From the NCBI RefSeq assembly GCF_032118995.1, contig NC_092649.1:21079832-21143831 (forward strand): a stretch of DNA of 64,000 nt, read 5' to 3'. The notes under the pieces are model-generated. The model saw only the letters and a list, made by a program, of their open reading frames with translations. It did no database searches and was not told the origin of the DNA. Below, one piece after another: positions 46,176 to 56,887 of the stretch. The position numbers and the translations under genes were made by a program. The stretch comes from Asterias amurensis (taxonomy: Eukaryota > Echinodermata > Asteroidea > Forcipulatida > Asteriidae). The number at the start of each line of letters is the position of its first letter. Within the stretch, counting starts at the first letter, position 1.

Positions 46176-46586
46176 TAGGTTTTCTCGGTCAATTTCGGAA
46201 AAAGAGCAGCCAATTGAACCACCAAGCTATTCTATTTCGCGCAAAATCGAATGCTACTCAAAAGGATAATTCGATTTCGTTTTGGGATTAGTCAAATGTA
46301 ATGTTGCATCATTCGAATTAACAAAACAATCATTCAATTTAACAATTCATCAAAGCAGCATTCAAATTCGCAGACGCTTCTTGAGGCGTGTGTGTCACGA
46401 AAAAGAATGACGGTACGCTAAATTGAACAGAGTGCTTGAGGGATTTGACTCGACCCAAAACGAAATTGAATTGCCGAATTCTGAATTTGAAACGCAGTAA
46501 CAACTGGAGAGGCAAAAACAGCTTTAATTCGAACGCATGAAAATTAAATTGACTGCTCATTTGCCGAATTTGACCGAGAAAACCTA
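46176..46586 (+). mobile_element. Family B TA-flanked element, copy 2
   Basis: A head-to-tail neighbour of copy 1, five bases away. Its ends TAGGTTTTCTCGGTCAATTT and AATTTGACCGAGAAAACCTA are near-perfect inverted repeats. Confidence 0.75.
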
Positions 46587-46897
46587 TTTTAGCAAAAAAT
46601 GAGTAGGGCATGGCGCCACAAGTTACAATATTCAAGTTACAATGATCTATTCAACTTTTATTTCACTGTTTCTTTATCAGTAGTATTTTCATAATAGTTT
46701 TTTTTATATTTAGTAAATGAGTATTCTTCATTTAATATGGGTGCGTTGGCGTATAGCTTCCCTTCTGATGGGTAAACCGGGTCAAATGACACGTGTTAAC
46801 CCCAGGAATTGCTTCACGAACGACCAAGGTGAGTCGTGTTGGTCACCGGAAATAATTATTTAAGGCCAATATTCACCCCCTTTTAACCAAATTGTGT

Positions 46898-47287
46898 TTA
46901 AAGGAACACGTTGCCTTGGATCGGTCGAGTTGGTCTTTGAAAAGCGTTTGTAACCGTTTTTTATAAAATGCATATGGGTAGAAAGATGTTGTAAAAGTAG
47001 AATACAATGATCCACACAAACATGCCTCGAAATTGCGTGGTTTTCCTTTTACCTCGTCGACTAACACGTCGGCCATTTATGGGGGTCAAAATTTTGACTC
47101 CCATAAATGGCCGACCATGTTAGTTCGCACAGTAGAAGGAAAACCACGCAATTTCGAGGCAAACTTGTGTGGATCATTGTATTCTACTTTTAAAACATCT
47201 TTCCAACCATATGCATTTTATAAAAAACGGTTACAAACGCTTTTGTTTTGACCAACTCGTCCGATCCAAGGCAACGTGTTCCTTTAA
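46898..47287 (+). mobile_element. Family C TTAA foldback, young copy 2
   Basis: TTAA-flanked and nearly identical to 19338-19728 (differences seen: A/T near the left end, T/G at the centre, one A in an A-run). Confidence 0.82.
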
Positions 47288-47359
47288 CAAAATTATTGTA
47301 CGTTAACAGTGTCATAATCAGTCAGCCATTTATTTTGTTCGTTTCCTTGTTCAATTGCA

Positions 47360-47969
47360 CTTGAAACCTTTGGTTATTGTCAATTTGACATTGGTGTATC
47401 CCAACATATGCATAACAATACAAACGTCTAAAAACTGATGTTGCTTCAGAGGGAGCCCTTTGTCACAATGTGTTGTATAGGTTTTCTCGGTCAAATTCGG
47501 CAAGTGAGCAGTCAATTTCATTTTCATGCGATCAAATTAAAGCTGTTTTGCCTCTCCAGTTGTTACTGCGTTTCAAATTCAGAATTCGGCCATTCAATTT
47601 CGTTTTGGGTTGTGTCAAATTCCTTTAGCACTCTGTTCAATTTAGCGTATCGTCATTCTTTTTCGTGACACATACGCCTCAAGAAGCGTCTGCGAATTTG
47701 AATGCTGCTTTGATGAATTGTTAAATTGAATGATTAATTTGTTAATTCGAATGACGCAACATTGCATTTGACTAGTCTCAAAACTAAATCGAATGACCCT
47801 TTTGAGTAGCATTCGGTTTTGCGCGAAATAGAATAGGTTGGTGGTTAAATTGGCTGATCATTTTCCGAAATTGACCGAGAAAACCTATACTTTCAACAGC
47901 TCTTCATTGCTCATTTCAAAGTAAGTTTTATAACTTTATGTAATTACCAATAGTGTCCAGTGCCTTTAA
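47360..47969 (-). mobile_element. Family A TTAA-MITE, copy 17, interrupted by Family B
   Basis: Family A sequence is collinear on both sides of 47478-47887, and the right TTAA is intact. Confidence 0.75.
47478..47887 (-). mobile_element. Family B TA-flanked element, copy 3 (nested)
   Basis: TAGGTTTTCTCGGTCAAATTC ... AAATTGACCGAGAAAACCTA is flanked by TA at 47476-47477 and 47888-47889. It sits inside Family A copy 17, so the TA target duplication is clear. This fits a Tc1/mariner-type MITE. Confidence 0.8.
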
Positions 47970-48414
47970 TTTTTAAGCGTTTGAGACCAAAACGGTGTGC
48001 TACGTTGACGCCTAACATCCCGGGGGCAAATCAAAGCTTCCCGGAAAGTTTAAAATGCTGATCACGAATACAGCCACCTGTTGGAATTGAATTATGTCAA
48101 TGACATAATTGATTATGCTAATGACCTTTTGAATATCCTAATGACAAAAGTACAGCAACCAACTTTGTCTCAACCTACTTTGCTTCAAACCCATAAAAAA
48201 AACTTGGCTCCAATTCCATACGCAACAGACCTGACTTTAGACCCAAATTGATAACTGGCAATGTAGCAATATACTAGTATCTAGTAATACCAAGGGATAA
48301 ACTAACCGACTCCAAACACGTTATATAGGCCTACATTCTACACAGAAATATAATCCCCGCAATTTTAATGATTTCAGTTTTAGCAACTAGTTCCTACCTA
48401 CCTTTTTATTTTCC

Positions 48415-48420
48415 TTCTAG
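48415..48420 (-). terminator. Candidate polyadenylation signal AATAAA for the LRR-Ig gene
   Basis: Read on the minus strand the hexamer is AATAAA, about 145 nt after the LRR-Ig stop codon in an AT-rich 3' region. The motif is common in such DNA, so the support is positional only. Confidence 0.35.
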
Positions 48421-48562
48421 TAACATAAGTTAAAAATATACTTATTTCCATATAAATTAAAATTTAAAGGGTAAGATTTACATATTGATATACAATCTTG
48501 CATACATTCACACATTATATATATTTTTACAAAAAATCATATTCACACATTTCAGGGCACTA

Positions 48563-50596
48563 TTAAAGAACTTCGAGGTACCGATTATTGGCGCTGTCTG
48601 GTCTGATTGTTGCTTGCTTAGTCAATGGCTGTTGATGCTCACTCTTCCTATGCAATCGTTGCTTCCAAGATTTAACACTCAGAGAGTAAGCAGTTACCTG
48701 ACTCGGTATGATGTACCCATTAACTTCTCCCATGGAGAAGGAATTAGACGCCCGGGGCAGCGCATTACGAACCCAGTCATTGTAGTATTTAGGACCTCTT
48801 TCATGCATTGATTTTGATGGCGGTCTCATATGCGACACACCTGTGAGTTGTTGTCGATCTTGCCAGAGAGGGCCGACTGCGTACGCATTCTCCTCATCAG
48901 CAAGATCAATGTTTGCTCGGGGATGTGCGTACGCGTAATCATACGTCACGCTTTCACTTGTAGGTCGAGTTGTCTTGGCTTTGAAGCGTATGTTGGCGAT
49001 TGAAATCAATGGGGACTTCCCTTGTATGGATAGAAACCGGCCACGGCGCAGGCGAAGTATAGCTACAACAGCTAGAACTACGAACCCCAACACAAAAAGC
49101 ACGAGGAATGCTATTAAGGCATTATTCTTACTATCTTTCTCAATGACATTGACCTCAGGTGGTTCAGTTAACTCTGGTTCTATATGTGGATGAGCAACCT
49201 CCACATTGACAATGCCCATTTGGTGGGAGCCATTGTCAAACGACACGGAGCACATGTACGTCCCGGATTGAATCCTCTCGACTTCGAGGGTACCGTTTTC
49301 ATGAAGTTTATGCGCGGGTATGAACTTCAATGAACCATTGCCATTTATGTGTGTTTGAAAAGTGATATATTCTGCCATTGGAGTGAACCAAGTTAGATGC
49401 GACGCTGTGGTAGGCATGATAGGGACAGGGCAATGTATATGTTGTGCATTTCTATCATCAGACATCACAGTAATCGTCAGCACTTGATAAATGGTAGCAG
49501 CACAGGATTCATACATCTCGAGAAGAGGCACGCTCCATAGATCTCTACCACGTAAAGCGTCCGGAAACTGGCACACGAATCCCCTGTGACGTAGGAAGAT
49601 TGGCGGTTGCATTGGCCAACGTGCCCTCATCCCGAGCAGTCCGCAGTCACAATGCCATGGGTTGTTTGCCACTTGTACATAGTCCAGCCTGTTGTTGGCA
49701 TCGAATAGTTTCTCATTAAGATGTATCAAGTTATTACTGTTTAGTTTCAAGCGCTTAAGGTAGACCATGTTCTTCAGTAACGCCAATGGTAAGTGTGCTT
49801 CGAGGGAATTGGAATCCAATTGCAAATCAACTAAGTTGTTGAGGCCAACAAAAACCCACGGATCTAAATAGCGTAGTTCACAATTTTGCATGACGAGAGT
49901 GTCCAGTCGATGTAGGCTGCTGAAATAAGAAGGCGTGTGCAAAGGGATACCCGCATTGAAACTCACGTTGAGGAATGTGAGATTGCCGAGCTGTGAGAAC
50001 ATGTATTGCTGAAAGGACGTCATGCCAACATTTGAGATATCAAGGTGTATCAAGCTCATGGGGTATCCAAATAATACTCCAGGGGGAACACTGGCTTTAA
50101 GGTTGTTGTCATTCAAGCGCAATACTTTCAACATTTCCAATTCATCGAAAGCACCGTTACTTATGGAAGTTATCCGGTTCCCTTGTAAATCCAGCTCCAT
50201 CAAACCAACCAACCCATAAAAGGTGTATGTCGATATGGTAACAAGCTTGTTGTTTCTCAGCAGAAGTATCTTTAACACCTCAAGGTGGCGAAAGCAGAAA
50301 TCAGGAATCCGCGAGATTCTGTTCCCGTCCAGGTATAACTTACTCAGGTCTGAAAGTTCATGAAAATATTCCTCATTGATGGAGGTTATGAAGTTGGAAC
50401 TTAGGAGAAGAATACGTGTGTGTGAGTGGAGGTCAGATGGTAACCGTGCAGTACGGATACCAACGCAGTCTACCTCGAAGCCACGTCGACAGACACATCT
50501 ATTTGGGCAAGATATAGCAGTGTTGCTTATAACAAGACTCAAGAATATTAGCGCCAATAAAAAGACTGAATAAGCACTTTCTCTAAACGATATCAT
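48563..50596 (-). CDS. Intronless LRR-Ig type I membrane protein (LINGO/AMIGO/LRRN-like architecture)
   Basis: The 677-residue product is encoded by one exon. A signal peptide (about 1-29) is followed by an LRRNT cap (Cys30, 34, 36, 44), about nine leucine-rich repeats (about 60-305) with LxxLxLxxN cores, and an LRRCT cap (NNPWHCDC, with Cys316, 318, 342 and 365). An Ig-like domain follows (Cys389-Cys449, Trp403, SGTYMC), then a transmembrane helix (about 493-515) and a tail of about 160 residues. The tail contains several tyrosines (YDYAYAHP, NAYAV, KYYND) and ends YLEVL. This layout belongs to cell-surface adhesion and synaptic receptors such as AMIGO, LINGO and LRRN, many of which are also single-exon genes; one-to-one orthology cannot be claimed. 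An in-frame TAA 24 nt upstream fixes the start. Confidence 0.87.
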   Translation of the reverse strand: MISFRESAYSVFLLALIFLSLVISNTAISCPNRCVCRRGFEVDCVGIRTARLPSDLHSHTRILLLSSNFITSINEEYFHELSDLSKLYLDGNRISRIPDFCFRHLEVLKILLLRNNKLVTISTYTFYGLVGLMELDLQGNRITSISNGAFDELEMLKVLRLNDNNLKASVPPGVLFGYPMSLIHLDISNVGMTSFQQYMFSQLGNLTFLNVSFNAGIPLHTPSYFSSLHRLDTLVMQNCELRYLDPWVFVGLNNLVDLQLDSNSLEAHLPLALLKNMVYLKRLKLNSNNLIHLNEKLFDANNRLDYVQVANNPWHCDCGLLGMRARWPMQPPIFLRHRGFVCQFPDALRGRDLWSVPLLEMYESCAATIYQVLTITVMSDDRNAQHIHCPVPIMPTTASHLTWFTPMAEYITFQTHINGNGSLKFIPAHKLHENGTLEVERIQSGTYMCSVSFDNGSHQMGIVNVEVAHPHIEPELTEPPEVNVIEKDSKNNALIAFLVLFVLGFVVLAVVAILRLRRGRFLSIQGKSPLISIANIRFKAKTTRPTSESVTYDYAYAHPRANIDLADEENAYAVGPLWQDRQQLTGVSHMRPPSKSMHERGPKYYNDWVRNALPRASNSFSMGEVNGYIIPSQVTAYSLSVKSWKQRLHRKSEHQQPLTKQATIRPDSANNRYLEVL

Positions 50597-50681
50597 ACTT
50601 GTTTGTTGCTCTTTGCTTTAATCCGATGAATATGACATCAGTCGATTTCTCAGTTTGATTTGATGCGATGATTCAGATGTT

Positions 50682-50693
50682 GATGACGTCATC
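50682..50693. promoter_or_regulatory. Palindromic CRE (TGACGTCA core) upstream of the LRR-Ig gene
   Basis: GATGACGTCATC is a perfect 12-bp palindrome with a full CREB/ATF core, 86-97 bp before the LRR-Ig start codon. The position suggests a proximal promoter element, unless a 5'UTR intron intervenes. Confidence 0.45.
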
Positions 50694-51741
50694 GCTCGTT
50701 TTACTCACATAAGTTTCTTGAAAGGACGACTGAGTATCATCTGCATTTAGACATAGAAGAAAACAAGAACGTTTAAGGAATCAATCAAGTGTAGGCCTTT
50801 CTATAATACATGCAGGTTCATGCCAAACAATTGTCACATTTGGGCCCACAAACTAAATTCCCGCGTGTCGAAGAACGCAACGAGCAATGGTATGGCGTAG
50901 TAGAATGTACGCCTTGCTTGAGATGTTGCAAGAATAGATTATTACAACGAGTTAACCATTTTGGTTTAAAAATACAGTTCTGTTTGATAAACTCCCTGTA
51001 TTTGGAGCTTAATTTATTTCCGTCTCCGCAAACTGTGCTTTAATTTTAGTCCATGCAGTTGAGAATGAGAGGTGAACATTCTGGATTCCGGAATTTGATT
51101 TAAAACATTTTGTAAATGTAAGATGCACGACAAATGCATTATGCGTGTATGCCAACCCCTACATTGGCGAGTGTTCTGTATGTCTATACAGAGAGTTACC
51201 AGACACTAGGATGAGAGACAAACTGAAACAGGCAGTGTCGACAGCTATATTATGTTGATGAGGACATTAGTGACTAAAGATAAAGTCATCCTCTGTGAGA
51301 TGGCTGTTCTTAACGAGCAATGGATTAGCACATCCCATTGATATGAGTGCATGATGTTTTCATCTTGGTCATGTTCCTTGACATCGAATAACACTAAATG
51401 ATTGCCAATAATCATTTTGCAAATAGGAACCAGACTAAGTTTTTATTTCAGCCTCGGTTTGGTTACATTGATATCAATGGGAAATAGACACGACTGGATG
51501 TACCGTACATTTTTTTCTTCAAAAGGGTGTGGTCGGTAAGGATGATGAAACAGCACGCGGCCATTTAAACAATTAATATAGGCATTATCTGATGTGGTAA
51601 AGTAAGATCAGGTAACATCTCAAAATTTACTTTAAAACTTCACAATCAATGTATTGAAGATGTACGAATGATTCACAATTTCATCTCTCGTACGCATTAT
51701 GCATTTACCATCAGTAGCGTCCGGGTGGGAGTTTTGCTTAC
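50694..51741. other. Region upstream of the LRR-Ig gene; no repeat recognised
   Basis: Probably promoter or 5' sequence of the LRR-Ig gene. No supported exon. Confidence 0.35.
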
Positions 51742-51853
51742 CCTCATGAGTTCGAAGGAATGCACAATAATAGTCGGAGAAAGCAAATGCACTCCCGAAA
51801 AGGAGGAAAAACACGAACACCATCAGCCAAACACTTTTACGTTTTTGTCCCAT
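51742..51853 (-). CDS. Possible first coding exon of a secreted or membrane protein
   Basis: The ATG at 51853 opens MGQKRKSVWLMVFVFFLLFG SAFAFSDYYC..., a classic signal peptide with a basic n-region, a hydrophobic core and an A-F-A cleavage region. The frame meets an excellent donor (ATGAGG|GTAAGC) after 37 codons. Without splicing it would end after 73 residues at 51632 with a non-repetitive tail. No continuation exon was recognised downstream. It could be a small secreted peptide, a first exon, or a chance ORF. Confidence 0.38.
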
Positions 51854-52869
51854 CACTCAGGCCAACCGATTGGAAATGTCTAGTTACGCCACTATTAACT
51901 CTGTATGAAACTTACACAAAACTTAAAGAAAATGAGTAAACAAATAAAGACTAAAATCTGGCACACAACACCCTGGAAGGGGAAAAAACGATCACGTGCA
52001 ATTTGCTTAAACTCTCTTCGTGATCTGCTCCCTTTGTTGTTTTTTGCACATCATTTTACCACATGACTTACACAAACGATGGTAACACAAAGTTTAAATA
52101 GGCCTACGTCAGAGGGTTTTTATAACTAACTCAGAAAACTAAGCTTCGTGCATTTCCCATACTGGCAAAATATTTCAGTAAAAATTTACTTCCGGCTGTC
52201 AAATTCTAGATCTGCAAACCTACAAAAAGTGTTATATTACCTTACCTAATTCATTTGAGACTGCAACTGCCTTTCATGGTAAGTTGTAACAAAGATGACC
52301 AACAACTCAAACTTCTTCAAAGTATATCCACAAGCAGAACGAAATGGTTGCATGGAACTTAATGAAGTGCAAAGCAACACACGACTGATTGCAATGGACA
52401 CGACTGTCTATAATGTCACTTGCCCCCTGCTTGCTAACTATATGACAAGTTTATAATTAGGAAATATTGATTTCCGGCTAACCTTTGAGTTTCACCCAAA
52501 ATGTCCAAACTGTAAAAGGAGGTCTGCTAACGGCCCACTGCTAAACACAGGCCAGCAAACTAAGTACTGCGTGTCATTGTATGGCTGATGACTCAGTCTA
52601 TACTGGGATTGATTGTGACATCTGCGAGTGTAAATAAAGACAACTAAACCATGATCGAACTTCGTTTCTAAGGAAACTTCATGTATAATTACAGGTCAAG
52701 CCAAGACCTTTTGTGTTTTTGTTTCCATAACGGGGGGAGGGGGGTGCTTCTCAAGTGCATGTACTTAAAAGATATTCCCCGTCAATTTTCTGATTGATCG
52801 TTTCCTTGTTGCTTATTTAAACGCTTTCTTTTACTTCTTACTTAGCCTAGGCCTACTTCTTTTTGTTCA
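51854..52869. other. No feature recognised
   Basis: Unique-looking DNA upstream of the possible signal-peptide exon. No promoter motif is clear. Confidence 0.35.
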
Positions 52870-53136
52870 TTAAATCACGGCGACACTATTGGCATAATAA
52901 TTACTCAAAATAATGGTTATCATAAAGACTGGGCAAGACTGTAGAAAACACCATGAGCCGCGGCTCCTCTGAAGTAACTTAGTTTTGAGAAAGAGTAATT
53001 TCTCATAAAATATCTGAAAGCACTAAAATTGGTGCAACAAGGTTTTTTCTTTCATTATTCTCTTGCAACTTCGATGACCAATTGAGTAATAATTGACTGG
53101 TCTTTGACAACTACCAAAGGTGTCAAGAGTCTTTAA
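52870..53136 (+). mobile_element. Family A TTAA-MITE, copy 18
   Basis: TTAA at both ends with several internal deletions. Confidence 0.68.
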
Positions 53137-53229
53137 GAATGAGATTTCCACAGATTTGTTATGCATAAGTTGAGATTAAAGTATAAAGAGTGAGCAAACT
53201 GGTCTTTGACAATTACGAACAGGTGTCAA

Positions 53230-53346
53230 GGGGTGGATTTCACAAAGATTTAAGACTAGTCTTATCTCTAGTTAGGACGAGTTACTCGTCCTTACTTAGA
53301 ACCATACATACGTTTTTAGTATAACTTTTTGTGAAATCGACCCCAG
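53230..53346. repeat. Palindromic Family G element, copy 2
   Basis: GGGGTGGATTTCACAAAGA and TTTTTGTGAAATCGACCCC arms, with GTTAGGACGAGTTACTCGTCC inside. Confidence 0.68.
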
Positions 53347-53351
53347 TGTCT

Positions 53352-53527
53352 TTAAAGACACCAGACACTATTGGTAATTGTCAAAGACCAGTCTTCTCAC
53401 TTGATGTATCTCAACATTTTTATTATGTATAAAATAAAAAAATCTGTGAAAATTTGAGATCAATTGGTCGTCGAAGTTTCGAGATAAGTAGGAAGAAAAA
53501 ACACCCTTGTCACTCATAGTTGCATGG
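53352..53527 (-). mobile_element. Family A TTAA-MITE, copy 19 (half)
   Basis: It starts TTAAAGACACCAGACACTA and breaks off after CACCCTTGTCACTC. The missing half may be the fragment at 54684-54909. Confidence 0.68.
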
Positions 53528-53717
53528 GTGTCAATCAGGGGGAGGGGGGACAGGGGGACATGTCCCCCACCTTTTGGAGGGTGAGGGACACAATATAAAA
53601 TGCCCCACCTTTATCATGAAGCCCAAGTTTTGCACTGTGTAAGACGAAACCCTGTGTCCCTATATGGGCATTAATCCTGTGGGCAAAGGATGACACAATA
53701 TCCCTTCTCTAAATTGG

Positions 53718-54400
53718 TCCTACATTGTATCACAAAGCATCTAAAATGCAAAATTTTCCCGGGCCCTTAATCGGGCCCGCACCCCGAGCCGTAAAGGCTT
53801 CTCACACGCATGCTCCATCGTTGACAGATTTGCACCTCCCCCTTGAAAGAGTGGAAGGGACGTGTACCCCACACCACCCCACCCCATTTTCGAAGGGTGG
53901 GGGACACAGTATCAATGTTCCCCATGTCGTTTGACTACCTTTATTATGAAAATCGTGTTTTACACTGAGGAACTGTGGAGCATTAGAACACAAATATTCA
54001 CTCAGCTCATTGGTCTGTTTCGTTAGCCATTTGGCCGCTAAATGGTCTAAAGATTGCACCACACAGCATCTAAAAACACAACAATTTCCCGGGCCCTTGA
54101 GCGGGCCCGGACCCGTGCCGTAAAGGTTTCACACTCACGTGCTCAGTATTTGACAGTATTTTCCACTAAAACTTGGTTCATAGATCCGTACTTGAAGATG
54201 TTGTCAACCCAAAAGGTTCTACTGCTGCTCACATTTTTCAGATGTTCTGTTCCGTTCTGTATGCCTGTTATTGGCCTATTAGATTGCAGCATAGAGCATC
54301 TAGAATGCAAAAAATGTCCGAGCCCTTAAGCGGGTTCGGACCCATGCCGTAAAGGTTTTCCACTCGTGAGTTCACTCTTTGTCAGATCATGGAGCAATAA
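53718..54400 (+). repeat. Three diverged copies of a unit of about 100 bp with a GGGCCC hairpin
   Basis: Units start near 53723, 54058 and 54293. Each has (A)GCATCTARAA, then a CCGGGCCCTT(N)4CGGGCCCG-type hairpin, GCCGTAAAGG and a TTGACAG end. Confidence 0.65.
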
Positions 54401-54683
54401 ACTAGATTGTTCCATGGTCAGATTTTCCCCATAACCTTGGTTTATAGATCCGCACTTGAAGATTCTGTCAACACAAAAGGTTCTATACTGCTGCCTCACA
54501 TTTTACAGATTATCTGTTCCATTCTGACAGATTAGCCCCAGAAAACTTGTGTCTTAGGTCTGGTGATGATAGGGATGAAACGCCGTCTGAGCATTAGAAT
54601 GCAGAAACAATATGGGTACAACGAAGCTATAATTGAGTTGCTCTTTAGGTACTTCAAGACGGATTGACGCCCCTGCACAGTTG

Positions 54684-54909
54684 TTGTGTTCTTTCGGATG
54701 CTTGATTGTCGAGATCTCAAGTTCTAAACCCGAGGTCTCGAAATCAAATTCGTGGAAAATTACTTCTCTCTCGGAAACTACGTCACTTCCGAGGGAGCCG
54801 TTTCTCACACTGTTTTATACTGTCAACCTCTCCCCATTACTCGTTACCAAGTAAGGTTTTATGCTAATAATTGGTTTGGGTAGTTACCAATAGTGTCCAT
54901 TGCCTTTAA
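54684..54909 (-). mobile_element. Family A TTAA-MITE, copy 20 (other half)
   Basis: It contains the central hairpin and the right half, ending CATTGCCTTTAA. Together with 53352-53527 it accounts for about one full copy. Confidence 0.68.
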
Positions 54910-55160
54910 GAAAGTTATGCATATGGATCATAAATGTCTGAATAAAATGAAACTGTAATAGGGCCATCCAAAGTTGTTTTTTATAAAGAAAAAAAAACAA
55001 CAGCTGTCAATTGTATATTTTGTGTTTAAATACAGCTGAAATAAAACTTAAAAGGAAGTCAAAATCATACAAGCGCCAGGTGAAGCATGAGACTAATTAA
55101 GAAAATTAAAAATATTGCTATCTGTTTGATAATCTCACTGATGGGGCACGCCCCGTAGTG

Positions 55161-55174
55161 GTTACTATGGTAAC
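55161..55174. promoter_or_regulatory. RFX X-box-like motif GTTACTATGGTAAC
   Basis: It matches the consensus GTHNYYATRRNAAC at every position. A second near-match (GTTGCCAAGCAAT) lies about 280 bp further on. X-boxes bind RFX factors, often at ciliary gene promoters; no adjacent gene was identified. Confidence 0.4.
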
Positions 55175-56084
55175 GTAAGCGTGTTAAACAGTTCTATCAC
55201 TCAGCAGAAACTACAGGCGGAAACGCCTGTTGCTTCTCGCTGGCGCCAATCAGAACTTGTCTCTGACCATCTGCTCACACTACTCAGTGGTCATCGACCC
55301 CACGTAGATCTATAGTTGTCTAGTATGGAAAATTCTGTGGGGATGAGGTTACTTTGTACGTGTTCTGGCACGGTGCCTAATTCGTCTCGTCTAGCGACAG
55401 CCTCTTCACCAATTCTCCATCTCACTCTATCCTATACGCTGTCTGTTGCCAAGCAATTCCAATGTTCGTACTTACGTTATCTCTTCACAGTGCCTTCCAT
55501 ATGCTTCCATTAAGCTCCGCCCAAATGCGAGTTGACAAATCACAACGCAACGAAGGTCCGACAAATGAGGTCCTACATGCGTGCACGTATGCTTGGCGCG
55601 CGCGGCAGAGCTGTGCAGAAAGGCATTGGAGAGCACCCTGCGTGTTCTTGCTCACACGTGCGTCGTGAGCGGAGCCTACTAGATAGGTTTATTAAGTGGT
55701 CGACGCGTACAAGATGGTGAAAGGATTCTTCGTATAAGAAACACCGATAGAATGGACCAAGATTTGATTTGAACAATATTGCTCTTGAGAATCATATTGC
55801 GTCCCCTATTATGAGACCTAAAATCTCACTAGCAATGGTTTACTAGGTGCGGTGGTACATGCTGCTGACCAACCCCAGGCGAACCCCTCCTCTTTTCGAT
55901 AAGTGCACTGTGTTCTTTTAAATGCGTTACACTACACAGGGAAAAGTTTCCGCATGGCGCCACCACTTTTTCATTCGAAATAAAATAATATAGTATCTAA
56001 TTTACCTGATTGATATATCCCTTTTTGTAAAAATAAGTGAAAAAGTGGTGGCGCCATACGGAAAGTTATCCCTACAGAGGACCA

Positions 56085-56405
56085 ACGGCGTAACGTCCCA
56101 TCCGAAGGACGAATCATTGTGATTAAGTGTCTTTCAGTGGTGACAATTGGACTCGAACGCACTCTCTACTGATCAGAAACCCAAGAGCTTGAGTCCGGTG
56201 TGTCCGGATATTAACCCCCCCCCCCCGGAGATTCGGTCCCCCCCATGAATATTTTGCAACCTTTGTGCAAACTGTTTTAATAGCGCCCTCTTTTGACTCC
56301 TCCTCAAGCCCACGTTAATTTCCCGAATGGGAACCGAATCCCCGGCGGACAGAATTCCCCGGGACACCGTTGTTGTTAACCGCTCGGTCACGACGTGCCA
56401 CTTCT
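56085..56405 (-). mobile_element. tRNA-derived SINE (370-610 family), interrupted
   Basis: CTTAATCACAATGATTCGTCC-type core and TGATCAGTAGAGAGTGCGTT are on the minus strand. The SINE is split by the insertion at about 56197-56362 and resumes at TTAACCGCTCGG. Confidence 0.6.
56197..56362. mobile_element. Small element inserted in the SINE
   Basis: Its ends TGTCCGG and CCCCGGGACA are inverted. GGAGATTCGGTCCCC is mirrored by GGGAACCGAATCCCC. Flanks CCGGTG and CCGTTG resemble a 6-bp target duplication. Confidence 0.5.
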
Positions 56406-56887
56406 GTCCCTAGAAGACAAGGAAAAGCAACTTACCCCGTGGAATCGTAAGTGCCTTATCAGAGAACCTAGAGGGTTTCTTGTTTTTGAATGGATGATGA
56501 TCGGAAGGCAAGATGTCCGTCAGTTGCATGGTGATCTCGGTCAGTGGCTGCTCGGTGAATAATTCCGTTATTCACCATGCATCAATGCGCTTTAACAGTG
56601 CCGGTAAAATATTGTTATGCAAATAATCGGTTAGTTTGCTATCTATTGAAAATACGAGGAAATGGAACCTTAACCTAGGGTAGAATTTGCGGAGGTTTAG
56701 ATTTAAAGAGGACCTAAACATTCAAGAGTCTTTCAGAGCCATTATATAGTATTTGACTCTCTACCTGTTTATTCCGATCAAAGTCTGCAATTTCGTCTGA
56801 AGAAATAATAAACTAAAACTTACTAATAGGCCTATGTAAAATAAATACTTAAAAGTGAAAACAAAATAACAGAGAGGCCTTTTTTCA

